Shown here piece by piece: positions 1 to 12,299 of a DNA stretch of 64,000 nucleotides. Source of the stretch: Mycobacterium sp. 852002-51057_SCH5723018. GTDB lineage: Bacteria; Actinomycetota; Actinomycetes; Mycobacteriales; Mycobacteriaceae. Position 1 is the first letter of the stretch. Every line of letters begins with the position of its first letter. The notes under the pieces are model-generated. The model did not search any database. It worked only from the letters and a program-made list of their open reading frames with translations, and was not told the DNA's origin. The stretch is taken from the NCBI RefSeq assembly GCF_001667035.1, contig NZ_LZIR01000012.1, positions 62,001-126,000 of the forward strand. Direction: 5' to 3'. A program made the position numbers and the translations under genes.

Positions 1-24
1 AACTCCGACGCGACACCCCAGCAA

Positions 25-57
25 TGGGGCGGAGTGGGGGATTGTGGGGTATGGTGG
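25..57 (+). promoter_or_regulatory. MraZ-binding operator upstream of mraZ
   Basis: Three TGGGG pentamers start at 25, 35 and 45, exactly 10 bp apart, and a weaker TGG follows at 55. This matches the known MraZ response element, TGGGN repeats separated by 5 bp, found in front of mraZ operons in many bacteria. It lies about 40 bp before the mraZ start, so MraZ probably controls its own cluster. Binding is inferred from the pattern only. Confidence 0.8.
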
Positions 58-95
58 CCGAAGTGTTTGGGTGACCCCGACGGGGAGGTGAGCTG

Positions 96-501
96 GTGTT
101 TCTCGGCACCTACACGCCCAAACTCGACGACAAGGGGCGACTGACGTTGCCCGCCAAGTTCCGCGACGCGCTGGCAGGGGGGTTGATGGTCACCAAGAGC
201 CAGGACCACAGCCTGGCCGTGTACCCGCGGGGGGAATTCGAGCAGCTGGCTCGCCGGGCTAGCAAGGCCTCGCGCAGCAACCCGGAGGCGCGGGCGTTCC
301 TGCGCAACCTCGCCGCCGGCACAGACGAGCAGCATCCCGACGCCCAGGGCCGCATCACCTTGTCGGCCGACCACCGCCGCTACGCCAACCTGTCCAAGGA
401 CTGCGTGGTGATCGGGGCGGTCGACTACCTCGAAATCTGGGACGCCCAGGCCTGGACGGACTACCAGCAGACCCACGAAGAGAACTTCTCCGCGGCCAGC
501 G

Positions 502-527
<26 letters not shown>
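96..527 (+). CDS. mraZ: Transcriptional regulator MraZ
   Basis: This 143-residue protein has the two-copy SpoVT/AbrB-like MraZ fold. The first copy carries the [10 protein letters not shown] motif near residues 12-21 and the second carries [10 protein letters not shown] near residues 82-91; these D-x-x-GR segments contact DNA in the family. It starts with GTG at 96 after a GGGGAGG ribosome site, at the position and length usual for mycobacterial MraZ. It is the first gene of the dcw cluster and overlaps the long form of rsmH by 26 bp. MraZ is a DNA-binding repressor of its own operon, which fits the TGGGG repeats just upstream. Confidence 0.97.
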
Positions 528-1715
<1,188 letters not shown>

Positions 1716-1719
<4 letters not shown>

Positions 1720-2855
1720 AGGTAAAGCGCGAGGCGCCCAAGCGCCGCGGCGGCGGAGGGGACCGTTCCGCCCGGAAGGGCGGGCGCGCCCCGGCCGACT
1801 CGGCGTCGACGCGCCGCGCCCGGTCCTCGGCGCCCACCCGCGAGGCGCGGGCGCCCAAGTCCGCCCCGCAAACCGGCCCCATCGCCCGGCCCGCCGAGCG
1901 GTCGGCCCGGCCCAAGAACGCGAGCCAGGCCAAGGCGCGGGCCAAGGCGCGTAAAGCCAAGGCCCCCAAGATTATCCGGCCGTCATTGACCGAGCGGTTG
2001 GCCACCCGGCTGGCGGCCATCGACCTGCGGCCCCGGACGCTGGCGAGCAAGGTCCCGTTCGTCGTGCTGGTCATCGGGGCGCTGGGCCTCGGGCTGGGGC
2101 TGACGCTGTGGTTGTCCACCGCCTCCGCCGAGCGTTCCTATCAGCTGAGCCACGCCCGGGAGAAGAACCGGATGCTGCAGCAGCAGAAGGAGTCGCTGGA
2201 ACGCGATGTGCGGCAGGCGGAGTCCGCGCCGGCCCTGGCCGAGGCGGCCCGCAAGCAGGGCATGATCCCGACCAGGGACACCGCACACCTGGTCCAGGAC
2301 CCGACGGGTAACTGGGTGGTCGTCGGCACGCCCAAGCCCGCCGACGGCGTCCCGCCGCCGCCGCTGAACAGCAAGATTCCCGACGCGGCTCCGCCGCCGC
2401 CGCCCCCACCGCCGGCGCCGCCGGCCGAAGTCCCGGTGCGGGTGCAGCCGCTCCCGGGCGGCCCGCCGGTGCCGGGCCGGTCCGGACCCGAGGCCCTGCT
2501 GCGCGCCCCCGACGGCGCATCGACGGTTGGCGGTCAGCACCTGCCCCGGACCGCCCCCCAGCTTCCGGGCATGCCCACCGCGCCGATCACCGGCCAGCTG
2601 CCTGTGCTGTTGCCGACGCCGGGGCTGCCGGCTCCCGCGGCCCCGGAGCACGCCCCGATGCCCGCCGAAGTGCCGATTCCCTTGGGCGGCCTGCCCGTCC
2701 CCCTTCCCGGCCAACTGCCGGCGCCACTGCCCGCTGAGGTGCCGATCCCGGTGCGGCCGGGACTCGCGCCGGCGGTGCCGCAACAGGCGGTGGTACCGGG
2801 CGTCCCCGTCGCCCCGGGACCGGTACCCGGCGCGACGGCCGGTGTGCCCCGGTGA
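1716..2855 (+). CDS. ftsL: FtsL-like proline-rich division membrane protein
   Basis: This 379-residue bitopic protein occupies the ftsL position between rsmH and pbpB and corresponds to M. tuberculosis Rv2164c. It has a long Lys/Arg/Ala-rich cytoplasmic region (residues 1-110), one transmembrane helix (about 112-132) and a short coiled-coil stretch rich in Gln, Glu and Arg (about 145-175) typical of FtsL/DivIC. A long Pro/Ala/Val-rich tail with polyproline runs follows. FtsL joins the FtsQLB division complex; the proline-rich extension is an actinobacterial feature. Overlaps of 4 bp on both sides imply coupled translation. The family call rests mainly on position and topology, since FtsL sequences are poorly conserved. 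Confidence 0.85.
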
Positions 2856-4918
2856 GCCGCGGCGAGGCGCGACGGACCCGCCGGTCGCAGCCGGGGCGAC
2901 CGACCCGCGGTCCCCGTAAACCACAGGAGGCCAAGGGGGTCCGCCAACCCAAGCGGGCTCGCAAGGCCCAGCAGGCGGCGGACGCCAAGTCACCCAAGGG
3001 ATTCCGGAAAGGCAAGAACGCCAAGGACGCCCGCGCGGCCGAACGGCCCGACGCCGTAACCGCCGGCCATTCGGCGCGGGAGCGGCGCACCCGCCAGGTC
3101 GTCGAGCTGGGCTCGCGCGGCGCGTCGTTCGTCTTCCGGCATCGAGCCGGCAATGCCGTCATCCTGGTGCTGACGGTCGTCGCGGCGGTGCAGCTGTTCT
3201 TCCTGCAGGTGACGGAAGCCCCGAAGCTGCGGGCCCAGGCGGCCGGCCAGTTGAAGGTGACCGACGTCGAGAAGGCGGTCCGCGGCAGCATCGTCGACCG
3301 CAACAACGCACAACTCGCGTTCACCACCGAGTCGCGTGCCCTGACCTTTCAGCCCAAGCGAATTCGCCAGCAGCTGGAGGAGGCGAAAAAGAAGAACTCG
3401 GCCGCCCCGGATCCGCAGGAGCGGCTGCGCGACATCGCCAAGGAGGTCTCAACCCGGCTGAACAACAAGCCGGACTTCGCGACGGTGCTGAAGAAGCTGC
3501 AAAGCAACGACAATTTCGTCTACCTGGCGCGTGCCGTCGACCCCGCCGTCTCCAGCGCGATCTCCGACAAGTTTCCCGAGGTCGGTTCCGAGCGGCAGGA
3601 TTTGCGGCAGTATCCGGGCGGATCGCTGGCGGCCAACATCGTCGGCGGCATCGACTGGGACGGTCACGGGCTGCTGGGGCTCGAGGATTCGCTGGACTCC
3701 GTGCTGTCCGGAACCGACGGCTCGGTCACCTACGACCGCGGATCCGACGGCGTCGTCATCCCGGGCAGCTACCGCAACCGGCACCGGGCGGTCAACGGCT
3801 CGACCGTCCAGCTGACCATCGACGACGACATCCAGTTCTACGTGCAGCAGCAGGTCCAGCAGGCCAAGGATCTGTCTGGGGCGCACAACGTTTCGGCCGT
3901 CGTGCTGGACTCCAAGACCGGCGAAGTGCTGGCCATGGCCAACGACAACACCTTCGACCCCTCCCAGGACATCGGTCGCCAGGGCAATAAGCAGCTGGGC
4001 AACCTGGTGGTGTCCTCGCCCTTCGAGCCGGGATCGGTGAACAAGGTGATCACCGCGTCGTCGGTCATCGAGTACGGCCTGTCCAACCCCGACGAGGTGT
4101 TGCACGTGCCCGGCTCGATCCAGATGGGCGGTGTCGGCATCCATGATGCCTGGGACCACGGCGTGATGCCCTACACCACCACCGGGATATTCGGGAAGTC
4201 GTCCAACGTCGGCACGCTGATGCTGGCGCAGCGCGTCGGCCCGGAACGCTTCTACGATATGGTCCGCAAGTTCGGCCTGGGCCAGCGCACCAACGTCGGG
4301 CTGCCCGGTGAAAGCGCCGGGCTGGTACCGCCCATCGACCAATGGTCGGGCAGCACCTTCTCCAACCTGCCCATCGGGCAAGGCCTTTCGATGACGCTGC
4401 TGCAGATGACGGACATGTACCAGACCATCGCCAACGACGGCCTGCGGGTGCCGCCGCGGATCATCAAGGCCACCATCGCGCCCGACGGCACCCGCACCGA
4501 AGAGCCGCGCCCCGAGGGGGTGCGGGTGGTGTCGCCGCAGACCGCGCAGACCGTGCGGGGCATGTTGCGCGCCGTCGTGCAGCACGACCCGATGGGCTAC
4601 CAGCAGGGCACCGGCGCGGCCGCCGCGGTGCCGGGCTATCAGATGGCCGGCAAGACGGGCACCGCCCAGCAGATCAACCCAGGCTGCGGCTGCTACTTCG
4701 ACGACGTGTACTGGATCACCTTCGCCGGGATGGCCACCGTCGACAACCCCCGCTACGTCATCGGCATCATGATGGATAACCCGCAGCGCAACGCCGACGG
4801 GACGCCCGGGCACTCGGCGGCCCCGCTGTTCCACAACATCGCGGGCTGGCTGATGCAGCGGGAGAACGTCCCGCTGTCGCCGGATCCGGGGCCGCCGCTG
4901 ACCCTCCAGGCCACCTAG
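2852..4918 (+). CDS. pbpB: Penicillin-binding protein PbpB (FtsI/PBP3), septal transpeptidase
   Basis: This is a class B PBP of 688 residues that cross-links septal peptidoglycan outside the membrane. It has a basic cytoplasmic tail (1-90), one membrane anchor (about 100-120), a dimerisation domain and a transpeptidase domain. The active-site motifs are visible: SPFEPGSVNK with the S-x-x-K-like serine near residue 396, SSN near residue 450, and KTGTA near residue 600. The GTG start overlaps the ftsL stop. Size and order match M. tuberculosis Rv2163c. The partner glycosyltransferase FtsW is encoded downstream. Confidence 0.96.
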   Translation: MSRGEARRTRRSQPGRPTRGPRKPQEAKGVRQPKRARKAQQAADAKSPKGFRKGKNAKDARAAERPDAVTAGHSARERRTRQVVELGSRGASFVFRHRAGNAVILVLTVVAAVQLFFLQVTEAPKLRAQAAGQLKVTDVEKAVRGSIVDRNNAQLAFTTESRALTFQPKRIRQQLEEAKKKNSAAPDPQERLRDIAKEVSTRLNNKPDFATVLKKLQSNDNFVYLARAVDPAVSSAISDKFPEVGSERQDLRQYPGGSLAANIVGGIDWDGHGLLGLEDSLDSVLSGTDGSVTYDRGSDGVVIPGSYRNRHRAVNGSTVQLTIDDDIQFYVQQQVQQAKDLSGAHNVSAVVLDSKTGEVLAMANDNTFDPSQDIGRQGNKQLGNLVVSSPFEPGSVNKVITASSVIEYGLSNPDEVLHVPGSIQMGGVGIHDAWDHGVMPYTTTGIFGKSSNVGTLMLAQRVGPERFYDMVRKFGLGQRTNVGLPGESAGLVPPIDQWSGSTFSNLPIGQGLSMTLLQMTDMYQTIANDGLRVPPRIIKATIAPDGTRTEEPRPEGVRVVSPQTAQTVRGMLRAVVQHDPMGYQQGTGAAAAVPGYQMAGKTGTAQQINPGCGCYFDDVYWITFAGMATVDNPRYVIGIMMDNPQRNADGTPGHSAAPLFHNIAGWLMQRENVPLSPDPGPPLTLQAT

Positions 4919-5015
4919 GCCCACGGCCCGGGAAGGCCTCATGGCCGGTCGCGCTAGGTAGGGTGTCATGGCCGATCATGAGGATCACGCGGGTGGACGG
5001 GAGGTGTGAACAGCG

Positions 5016-6563
5016 GTGTCGATGCCCACTGGTTTGCGCCCCACCGCCGGCTCGGGCGTCAGCTTGTCGGTGCTGGCGGCACAGATCGGGGCGGTGCTCG
5101 CAAACCAGGGTGTGACCGTCCCCGACGTGCCGGTGACCGGCGTGACGCTGCGCGCGCAGGACGCGCTGCCCGGTGACCTGTTTGCCGCCCTGCCCGGCTC
5201 GACCACGCACGGCGCCCGGTTTGCCGGCGACGCGATCGAACGCGGCGCCGTCGCGGTGCTCACCGACGCTGCCGGGGTCGCCGAGATGGGCGACCGTGCC
5301 CGAGCCGTGCCGACGCTGGTGCACCCGGGCCCGCGCGGCGTGCTCGGCGGCCTGGCCGCCACGGTGTACGGAAACCCGTCCGACCGGGTCACGGTCGTCG
5401 GGATCACCGGAACGTCGGGCAAGACGACCACCACCTACCTGGTCGAGTCCGGTCTGCGCGCCGCAGGGCGCACGGCCGGGCTGATCGGCACCATCGGCAT
5501 CCGCATCGACGGCGCCGACATTCCCGGGACGCTGACCACACCCGAGGCCCCGGACCTGCAGGCGATGCTCGCCGCGATGGCCGAGCGCGGCGTGGACACC
5601 GTGGTCATGGAGGTGTCCAGCCACGCGCTGACCCTGGGCCGGGTGGACGGGACCCAGTTCGCGGTGGGCGGCTTCACCAACCTGTCCCGCGACCACCTCG
5701 ACTTTCACCCCACCATGGCCGACTACTTCGAGGCCAAGGCCCTGCTGTTCGATCCCGGCTCGCCGCTGCGTGCCCGGCGCGCCGTGGTGTGTATCGACGA
5801 CGACGCGGGGCGCGCGATGGCCGCCCGGGCCGGCGACGACGCGATCACCGTCAGCGCGTCGGGTCAGCCCGCACACTGGCGCGCCGCGGCCGTTGGGCCG
5901 ATGGGTGCCGGGGGGCAGGAATTCACCGTCGTCGACCCCGCCGGGGTGCACCACCTCGTCGGCATCCGGCTGCCCGGCCACTACAACGTCGCCAATTGCC
6001 TTGTCGCGCTGGCCATTCTGGACACGATCGGGGTCTCGCCGGAGCAGGCCGCGCCGGGCCTGCTGGAAACCCGGGTGCCCGGGCGGCTCGAAGAGATCGA
6101 CTGCGGCCAGGATTTCCTGGCGCTGGTCGACTACGCCCACAAGCCGGGCGCATTGCGGGCGGTGCTGACCGCCCTGCGGCGCCCCGAGGGCCGGCTGGCG
6201 GTGGTATTCGGCGCCGGCGGCGAGCGTGACCCGGGCAAGCGCGCCCCGATGGGCGAGGTGGCCGCCGATCTGGCCGACCTGGTCGTCGTCACCGACGACA
6301 ATCCGCGCGGAGAGGATCCCGCGGCCATCCGCCGCGAGATCCTGGCCGGCGCGGCGCAGCGCGGCGGAGCGGCCGAGGTCGTCGAGATCGCCGACCGGCG
6401 CGAGGCCATCGGACGCGCGGTGGCCTGGGCCCGCCCCGGCGACGTGGTCGTGGTCGCCGGCAAGGGCCACGAGACCGGGCAGCGTGCGGCCGGGGAGGTC
6501 CGCGCCTTCGACGACCGGGTTGAGCTGGCGGCGGCGGTCAAGGCCCTCAAGGCACCGCGATGA
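5016..6563 (+). CDS. murE: UDP-N-acetylmuramoyl-tripeptide ligase MurE
   Basis: MurE adds meso-diaminopimelate to UDP-MurNAc-L-Ala-D-Glu in the cytoplasm, using ATP. The 515-residue protein has the Mur-ligase P-loop GTSGKTTT (about residue 133), the carbamylated-lysine region ending in FEAKALLF, and the C-terminal motif DNPRGEDP that recognises diaminopimelate. The GTG at 5016 follows a GGGAGGTGTG ribosome site. A 97-bp gap from pbpB, with a possible -10 TAGGGT at 4959-4964, suggests a secondary promoter here. The stop overlaps the murF ATG by 4 bp. Confidence 0.97.
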   Translation: MSMPTGLRPTAGSGVSLSVLAAQIGAVLANQGVTVPDVPVTGVTLRAQDALPGDLFAALPGSTTHGARFAGDAIERGAVAVLTDAAGVAEMGDRARAVPTLVHPGPRGVLGGLAATVYGNPSDRVTVVGITGTSGKTTTTYLVESGLRAAGRTAGLIGTIGIRIDGADIPGTLTTPEAPDLQAMLAAMAERGVDTVVMEVSSHALTLGRVDGTQFAVGGFTNLSRDHLDFHPTMADYFEAKALLFDPGSPLRARRAVVCIDDDAGRAMAARAGDDAITVSASGQPAHWRAAAVGPMGAGGQEFTVVDPAGVHHLVGIRLPGHYNVANCLVALAILDTIGVSPEQAAPGLLETRVPGRLEEIDCGQDFLALVDYAHKPGALRAVLTALRRPEGRLAVVFGAGGERDPGKRAPMGEVAADLADLVVVTDDNPRGEDPAAIRREILAGAAQRGGAAEVVEIADRREAIGRAVAWARPGDVVVVAGKGHETGQRAAGEVRAFDDRVELAAAVKALKAPR

Positions 6564-8101
6564 TCGACCTGACCGTCGCCCAAATCGCCGAAATCGTCGG
6601 CGGCACGCTGGCCGACATCTCCCCGGAGGCCGCCGCCGAACTCCGCGTCACCGGCACCGTCGAATTCGACTCGCGCGCCGTCGGACCGGGCGGGCTGTTC
6701 TTGGCGCTGCCCGGCGCGCGCTCGGACGGGCATGACCACGCGGGCTCGGCGGTGTCGGCCGGCGCGGTGGCCGTGCTGGCGGCCCGACCGGTCGGGGTGC
6801 CCGCCATCGTGGTCGAACCCCAAGCCCGCACAACCGAGGGCGCGCTGGCCAGCGTCCTGGAACACGACGCCGACGGCTCCGGCGCGGCCGTGCTGGCGGC
6901 GCTGGCCAGGCTGGCCAAGGCGGTGGCCGCCGAACTGGTGGCCGGCGGGCTGACCATCATCGGGATCACCGGCTCGTCGGGGAAGACCTCGACCAAGGAC
7001 CTGGTGGCCGCCGTGCTGGAACCGCTGGGCGACGTGGTGGCCCCGCCCGGGTCGTTCAACAACGAACTCGGTCATCCCTGGACGGTGTTGCGCGCGACGC
7101 GGCGCACCGACTACCTGGTTCTCGAGATGTCGGCGCGCCATCCAGGCAACATCGCCGCGCTGGCCGACGTCGCCCCGCCGGCGATCGGGGTGGTCCTCAA
7201 CGTCGGCACCGCCCACCTGGGTGAGTTCGGCTCCCGCGAGGCCATCGCCCGCACGAAATCTGAACTGCCACAAGCTGTTTCGCCGTCCGGCGTGGTCGTA
7301 CTCAACGTCGACGACCCGGCCGTCGCGGCGATGGCCAGAGTCACCCGGGCCCGGGTGGTCCGGGTCAGCCGGGAACGCCACACCGACTCGGGACCCAGCG
7401 AGGTGTGGGCCGATGCGGTGGCCCTGGACGAAGTGGCCAGGCCGCGCTTCACCCTGCACGCGTCGGACCGCACTGTCGAGGTGCGGCTCGGCGTGTTCGG
7501 CGACCATCAGGTCACCAACGCGCTGTGCGCCGCCGCGGTCGCCTTGGAGTGCGGCGCGACCGTCGAGCAGGTGGCCGCCGCGCTGGCCGCGGCCGGGCCG
7601 GTGTCGCGGCACCGCATGCAGGTGACCACCCGTCCCGACGGGGTGACGGTGATCGACGACGCCTACAACGCCAACCCCGACTCGATGCGAGCCGGGCTGC
7701 AGTCCCTGGCGTGGATTGCCCATCGGGGCGGCGCGCAGAGCCGGCGTAGCTGGGCGGTGCTCGGCGAGATGGCCGAGCTCGGTGAGGACGCGATAGCCGA
7801 GCATGATCGCATCGGCCGGCTGGCGGTGCGCTTAGATGTGTCTCGACTCGTTGTCGTGGGAACCGGGAGGTCGATGAGCGCCATGCACCACGGGGCGGTC
7901 ATGGAGGGCTCATGGAGCGCTTCTGGCGATCGAGGGGCCGCGAGCGTGCCCGACGGCGACGCCGCCCTGGCGTTGCTGCGGGCCGAGCTGCGGCCCGGTG
8001 ACGTCGTGCTGGTCAAGGCGTCCAACGCCGCCGGGCTCGGGGCGCTGGCCGACGCGCTGGCAGCCGACGGGTGGGAAGACTCCGGCGGGGCAGGCCCGTG
8101 A
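6560..8101 (+). CDS. murF: UDP-MurNAc-tripeptide--D-Ala-D-Ala ligase MurF
   Basis: MurF attaches D-Ala-D-Ala, completing the UDP-MurNAc-pentapeptide. The 513-residue protein shows the N-terminal [15 protein letters not shown] motif, the P-loop [10 protein letters not shown] (about residue 137), the NNELGHPWT substrate motif and the C-terminal [13 protein letters not shown] motif, all diagnostic of MurF. It overlaps murE upstream and mraY downstream by 4 bp, so translation is coupled. Length and order are typical of mycobacteria. Confidence 0.97.
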   Translation: MIDLTVAQIAEIVGGTLADISPEAAAELRVTGTVEFDSRAVGPGGLFLALPGARSDGHDHAGSAVSAGAVAVLAARPVGVPAIVVEPQARTTEGALASVLEHDADGSGAAVLAALARLAKAVAAELVAGGLTIIGITGSSGKTSTKDLVAAVLEPLGDVVAPPGSFNNELGHPWTVLRATRRTDYLVLEMSARHPGNIAALADVAPPAIGVVLNVGTAHLGEFGSREAIARTKSELPQAVSPSGVVVLNVDDPAVAAMARVTRARVVRVSRERHTDSGPSEVWADAVALDEVARPRFTLHASDRTVEVRLGVFGDHQVTNALCAAAVALECGATVEQVAAALAAAGPVSRHRMQVTTRPDGVTVIDDAYNANPDSMRAGLQSLAWIAHRGGAQSRRSWAVLGEMAELGEDAIAEHDRIGRLAVRLDVSRLVVVGTGRSMSAMHHGAVMEGSWSASGDRGAASVPDGDAALALLRAELRPGDVVLVKASNAAGLGALADALAADGWEDSGGAGP

Positions 8102-9177
8102 GGCAGATCCTCATCGCCGTCGCCATCGCGCTGACCGTGTCGATCCTGTTGACGCCGGCGCTGATCCGGCTGTTCACCAGGCAGGGGTTCGGCCATCAGA
8201 TCCGCGAGGACGGGCCGCCCACCCACCACAGCAAACGGGGCACCCCGTCGATGGGCGGGGTGGCGATACTGGCCGGCATCTGGGCGGGTTACCTGGGCAC
8301 CCACCTCGCCGGGCTGGCGTTCGACGGCGAAGGCATCTCCGCGTCGGGCCTGCTGGTGCTCGGTTTGGCCACCGTGCTGGGCGGCGTCGGGTTCCTCGAC
8401 GACCTGATCAAGATCCGCAGGTCGCGAAACCTCGGGTTGAACAAGACGGCCAAGACCGCCGGGCAGATCGTCGCCGCGGTGCTGTTCGGTGTGCTGGTGC
8501 TGCGGTTCCACAACGCCAGCGGCCTGACCCCGGCCAGCGCCGACCTGTCCTACGTGCGCGAGATCGCCACCGTCGCACTGGCTCCCGGGCTGTTCGTGCT
8601 GTTCTGCGTGGTCGTCGTCAGCGCCTGGTCCAACGCGGTCAACTTCACCGACGGGCTGGACGGGCTGGCCGCCGGCAGCATGGCGATGGTCACCGCCGCC
8701 TACGTGTTGATCACGTTCTGGCAGTACCGCAACGCATGCGTCACCGCGCCGGGCCTGGGCTGCTACAACGTCCGCGATCCGCTGGACCTGGCGATTATCG
8801 CCGCCGCCACCGCCGGCGCCTGCATCGGATTTCTGTGGTGGAACGCCGCGCCCGCCAAGATCTTCATGGGCGACACCGGGTCGCTGGCGCTGGGCGGCAT
8901 CATCGCGGGCCTGTCGGTCACCAGCCGCACCGAGATCCTCGCCGTCGTGCTCGGTTCGCTGTTCGTCGCCGAGGTCACCTCCGTCGTGCTGCAGATCCTG
9001 GCCTTCCGCACCACCGGGCGCCGGGTGTTCCGGATGGCGCCCTTTCACCACCACTTCGAGTTGGCCGGGTGGGCGGAGACCACGGTGATCATCCGCTTCT
9101 GGCTGCTCACCGCGATCACCTGCGGCCTGGGGGTGGCGCTGTTCTACGGTGAGTGGCTCGCCGCGATCGGTGCGTAA
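8098..9177 (+). CDS. mraY: Phospho-N-acetylmuramoyl-pentapeptide transferase MraY
   Basis: MraY moves phospho-MurNAc-pentapeptide onto polyprenyl phosphate to form lipid I at the inner membrane. The 359-residue polytopic protein has about ten hydrophobic helices, the [14 protein letters not shown] loop, the FLDDLIK aspartate motif, [12 protein letters not shown], and the C-terminal PFHHHFE loop that are landmarks of the family. I chose GTG 8098 because it overlaps the murF stop and yields the classical MRQIL N-terminus. The TAA stop shares its last base with the murD ATG (TAATG). Confidence 0.97.
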   Translation: MRQILIAVAIALTVSILLTPALIRLFTRQGFGHQIREDGPPTHHSKRGTPSMGGVAILAGIWAGYLGTHLAGLAFDGEGISASGLLVLGLATVLGGVGFLDDLIKIRRSRNLGLNKTAKTAGQIVAAVLFGVLVLRFHNASGLTPASADLSYVREIATVALAPGLFVLFCVVVVSAWSNAVNFTDGLDGLAAGSMAMVTAAYVLITFWQYRNACVTAPGLGCYNVRDPLDLAIIAAATAGACIGFLWWNAAPAKIFMGDTGSLALGGIIAGLSVTSRTEILAVVLGSLFVAEVTSVVLQILAFRTTGRRVFRMAPFHHHFELAGWAETTVIIRFWLLTAITCGLGVALFYGEWLAAIGA

Positions 9178-10634
9178 TGAGCGGCCTTGAGCCTTTGGCG
9201 GCGGGCGCGCCCGTGCTCGTTGCCGGCGGCGGCGTGACCGGCAAGGCGGTGCTGGCCGCCCTGAGCCGCTTCGGCGCGGCGGCCACCCTGTGCGACGACG
9301 ACCCCGCCACGCTGCACCGGTACGCCGAGACCGGGGTCCCGACCGTTACCGCGGCGACGGCCACCGGCCAGATCGCCAATTACGCGCTGGTGGTCACCAG
9401 CCCCGGCTTCGCACCGACGACGCCGCTGCTGGCCGCCGCCGCGACGGCGGGCGTGCCCATCTGGGGTGACGTGGAGCTGGCCTGGCGGCTCGACGCGGCG
9501 GGCCGCTACGGCCCCCCCCGCCGCTGGCTGGCGGTCACCGGGACCAACGGCAAGACGACGACGACGTCGATGCTGCACGCCATGCTGATCGCCGGCGGGC
9601 AACGCAGCGTGTTGTGCGGCAACATCGGTAGTCCCGTGCTCGACGTCCTGACCGAACCCACCGACCTGCTGGCCGTCGAGCTGTCCAGCTTCCAGCTGCA
9701 CTGGGCGCCCTCGCTGCGGCCCGAGGCCGGCGTGGTGCTCAACATCGCCGAGGACCACCTGGACTGGCACTCCACGATGGCCGCCTACACCGCGGCCAAA
9801 GCGCGGGTGCTGGACGGCCGCGTGGCGGTGGTCGGGCTCGACGACGGCCGCGCCGCCGCGCTGCTGAGCACCGCGGCGGCGCCGATCCGCGTCGGGTTCC
9901 GGCTCGGCGTACCCGCCGCCGGAGAACTCGGCGTGCGCGACGGCCAACTGGTCGACCGCGCCTTCGCCGACGACCTGGCGCTCGTGCCGGCCGAATCGAT
10001 CCCGGTGCCGGGGCCGGTCGGGATCCTCGACGCCCTGGCCGCCGCGGCGCTGGCCCGCAGCGTCGGGGTGCCCCCCGACGCGATCGCGGCCGCGATCGCG
10101 TCGTTTCGGGTGGGCCGGCACCGGGCCGAGGTGGTGGCCGTCGCCGACGGGATTCGCTACGTCGACGACTCCAAGGCCACCAATCCGCACGCCGCCGAGG
10201 CGTCGGTGCTGGCATACCCGCGGGTGGTATGGGTAGCCGGCGGTTTGCTGAAGGGCGCGTCCGTCGATGCGGAGGTGGCCCGGATGGCCCCGCGCCTGGT
10301 CGGCGCGGTGCTCATCGGCCGAGATCGCGCGGAGGTTGCAGAGGCGTTATCGCGACACGCGCCGGATGTCCCGGTCGTCCAGGTTGTGACAGGCGAGGAT
10401 GCTGGTATGAATGCGACTGCTGTGGTTTCTGATACAGATGTGACAGAAGTGAGACATTCGGGCGGGGACTTGGGCGCTCGCGTCATGGCCGCAGCCGTCG
10501 CGGCGGCCCGCGACCTGGCGAAGCCGGGTGACACCGTACTGCTGGCGCCGGCCGGCGCGTCGTTTGACCAGTTCAGCGGCTACGCCGACCGTGGCGACGC
10601 CTTCGCGGCCGCCGTGCGCGCGGCGACCCAGTAG
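9177..10634 (+). CDS. murD: UDP-N-acetylmuramoylalanine--D-glutamate ligase MurD
   Basis: MurD adds D-glutamate to UDP-MurNAc-L-Ala. The 485-residue protein has an N-terminal Rossmann UDP-binding domain ([12 protein letters not shown]), the P-loop [10 protein letters not shown] (about residue 120), the metal-site region ELSSFQL, and the C-terminal [10 protein letters not shown] motif. The ATG at 9177 overlaps the mraY stop. A stretch around residues 395-430 is less GC-rich and less typical of the family than its surroundings and may be a variable loop. Confidence 0.96.
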   Translation: MSGLEPLAAGAPVLVAGGGVTGKAVLAALSRFGAAATLCDDDPATLHRYAETGVPTVTAATATGQIANYALVVTSPGFAPTTPLLAAAATAGVPIWGDVELAWRLDAAGRYGPPRRWLAVTGTNGKTTTTSMLHAMLIAGGQRSVLCGNIGSPVLDVLTEPTDLLAVELSSFQLHWAPSLRPEAGVVLNIAEDHLDWHSTMAAYTAAKARVLDGRVAVVGLDDGRAAALLSTAAAPIRVGFRLGVPAAGELGVRDGQLVDRAFADDLALVPAESIPVPGPVGILDALAAAALARSVGVPPDAIAAAIASFRVGRHRAEVVAVADGIRYVDDSKATNPHAAEASVLAYPRVVWVAGGLLKGASVDAEVARMAPRLVGAVLIGRDRAEVAEALSRHAPDVPVVQVVTGEDAGMNATAVVSDTDVTEVRHSGGDLGARVMAAAVAAARDLAKPGDTVLLAPAGASFDQFSGYADRGDAFAAAVRAATQ

Positions 10635-10640
10635 GCGAGT

Positions 10641-12299
10641 GTGGCTAACGCGCTGAACCGGCTGCGTCGCAACAAGGGCCGGGGCAAGGGGAGCGACGGC
10701 GCCGCCACGCCCGAACCGGGCGAGGGCGCGGCATCGGACGCCTCAGAAGCCGAGGCCGCGACGGACGCCATCGAGGCCTCGGGGCCCGCGGAAACCGCCG
10801 ACAAGCCCGCCGCGTCCGACATCCCGGCCGCGGCGAAGGCGGAGGTCGCGGCCCAACCGGGCGGTCTGCGCCTCCGGTTCGGGGCCTGGCTGGGCCGGCC
10901 CATGACCTCGTTTCACCTGATCATCGCCATCGCCGGGGTGCTGACCACGCTCGGCCTCATCATGGTGCTGTCGGCCTCCGGTGTGCGCTCGTATGACGCC
11001 GACGGGTCGGCGTGGGTGATTTTCGGCAAGCAGGTCTTGTGGACGGTCATCGGCCTCGTCGCGGCCTACATCGCGTTGCGGGTGTCGGTGCGGTTCGTCC
11101 GGCGGGTGGCCTTCACCGGCTACGTGATCACCATCATCTTGCTGGTGCTGGTGCTGGTGCCCGGAATCGGCAACCTGGCCAACGGTTCTCGCAAGTGGTT
11201 CGTGATCGCGGGCTTTTCCATGCAGCCCTCCGAGCTGGCCAAAATCGCCTTCGCCATCTGGGGCGCGCACCTGCTGGCGGCCCGGCGCCTGGAGCGGGCC
11301 TCGCTGCGCGAGATGCTCATCCCGCTGGTCCCGGCGGCCGTCATCGCGCTGGCGCTCATCGTCGCCCAGCCCGACCTCGGCCAGACCGTGTCGTTGGGCA
11401 TCATCCTGCTGGCCCTGCTCTGGTACGCCGGGTTGCCGCTGCGCGTGTTCGTCACCTCGCTGGCGGCCGTCTTCGTCGCCGGCGCGGTGCTGGCGATGTC
11501 GGCGGGGTACCGCTCGGACCGGGTGCGGTCCTGGATCAACCCCGAAAACGACCCGCAGGACACCGGCTACCAGGCCCGGCAGGCGAAGTTCGCGCTGGCC
11601 CACGGCGGCATCTTCGGAGACGGCCTCGGCCAGGGCGTCGCCAAGTGGAACTACCTGCCCAACGCCCACAACGACTTCATCTTCGCGATCATCGGCGAGG
11701 AGCTGGGCTTCATCGGCGCGTTCGGGCTGCTGGCCCTCTTCGGGCTGTTCGCCTACACCGGGATGCGGATCGCGCGCCGGTCGGCCGACCCGTTCCTGCG
11801 GCTGCTGACCGCGACCACCACCATGTGGATCCTCGGGCAGGCGTTCATCAACATCGGCTACGTGATCGGCGTGCTGCCGGTGACCGGTCTGCAGCTGCCG
11901 CTCATCTCCGCCGGCGGAACTTCCACCGCGGCAACCCTTTTCATGATAGGCATCATGGCCAACGCGGCTCGTCACGAGCCGGAGGCGGTGGCCGCGCTGC
12001 GCGCCGGCCGTGACGACAAGATGAACCGGCTGCTGCGGCTTCCGCTGCCTCAGCCGTACGTGCCGAGCCGCATCGAGGTATTCCGCGATCGCAAGCGGGG
12101 CCCGCGGCCGGCCGGCGCCAAAGCGGGCCAGAAGGGTGCGCAGGCGCCCGCCCGGAAGGCGTCCCGCAAGGCCGATGCTCCGCTTCGGCCGGCAATCGGG
12201 CGAACAGCTGCCCGTCCGGCCCGGCGCACGAGGCATCATGTATCTGGCCAGCGTCGGACACGGCGATCTCGCGCATTGGAAGGTCAGCGTTACGGGTGA
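10641..12299 (+). CDS. ftsW: SEDS peptidoglycan glycosyltransferase FtsW
   Basis: FtsW is the septal SEDS glycosyltransferase that polymerises lipid II with PbpB. The 552-residue protein has an Ala/Glu-rich cytoplasmic N-terminus (1-85), about ten transmembrane helices, and the SEDS signatures NGSRKWF, QPSELAK, QPDLGQ and [13 protein letters not shown]. It ends with a basic cytoplasmic tail of about 90 residues, the region through which mycobacterial FtsW is reported to contact division partners. GTG 10641 starts 6 bp after murD; the stop overlaps the murG GTG. Confidence 0.96.
   Translation: MANALNRLRRNKGRGKGSDGAATPEPGEGAASDASEAEAATDAIEASGPAETADKPAASDIPAAAKAEVAAQPGGLRLRFGAWLGRPMTSFHLIIAIAGVLTTLGLIMVLSASGVRSYDADGSAWVIFGKQVLWTVIGLVAAYIALRVSVRFVRRVAFTGYVITIILLVLVLVPGIGNLANGSRKWFVIAGFSMQPSELAKIAFAIWGAHLLAARRLERASLREMLIPLVPAAVIALALIVAQPDLGQTVSLGIILLALLWYAGLPLRVFVTSLAAVFVAGAVLAMSAGYRSDRVRSWINPENDPQDTGYQARQAKFALAHGGIFGDGLGQGVAKWNYLPNAHNDFIFAIIGEELGFIGAFGLLALFGLFAYTGMRIARRSADPFLRLLTATTTMWILGQAFINIGYVIGVLPVTGLQLPLISAGGTSTAATLFMIGIMANAARHEPEAVAALRAGRDDKMNRLLRLPLPQPYVPSRIEVFRDRKRGPRPAGAKAGQKGAQAPARKASRKADAPLRPAIGRTAARPARRTRHHVSGQRRTRRSRALEGQRYG

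Noticed and set aside
1983..2993. Long minus-strand open frames opposite ftsL, pbpB, murE and other dcw genes
   Set aside because: They mirror GC-rich coding sequence, lack motifs and ribosome sites, and overlap well-supported genes.
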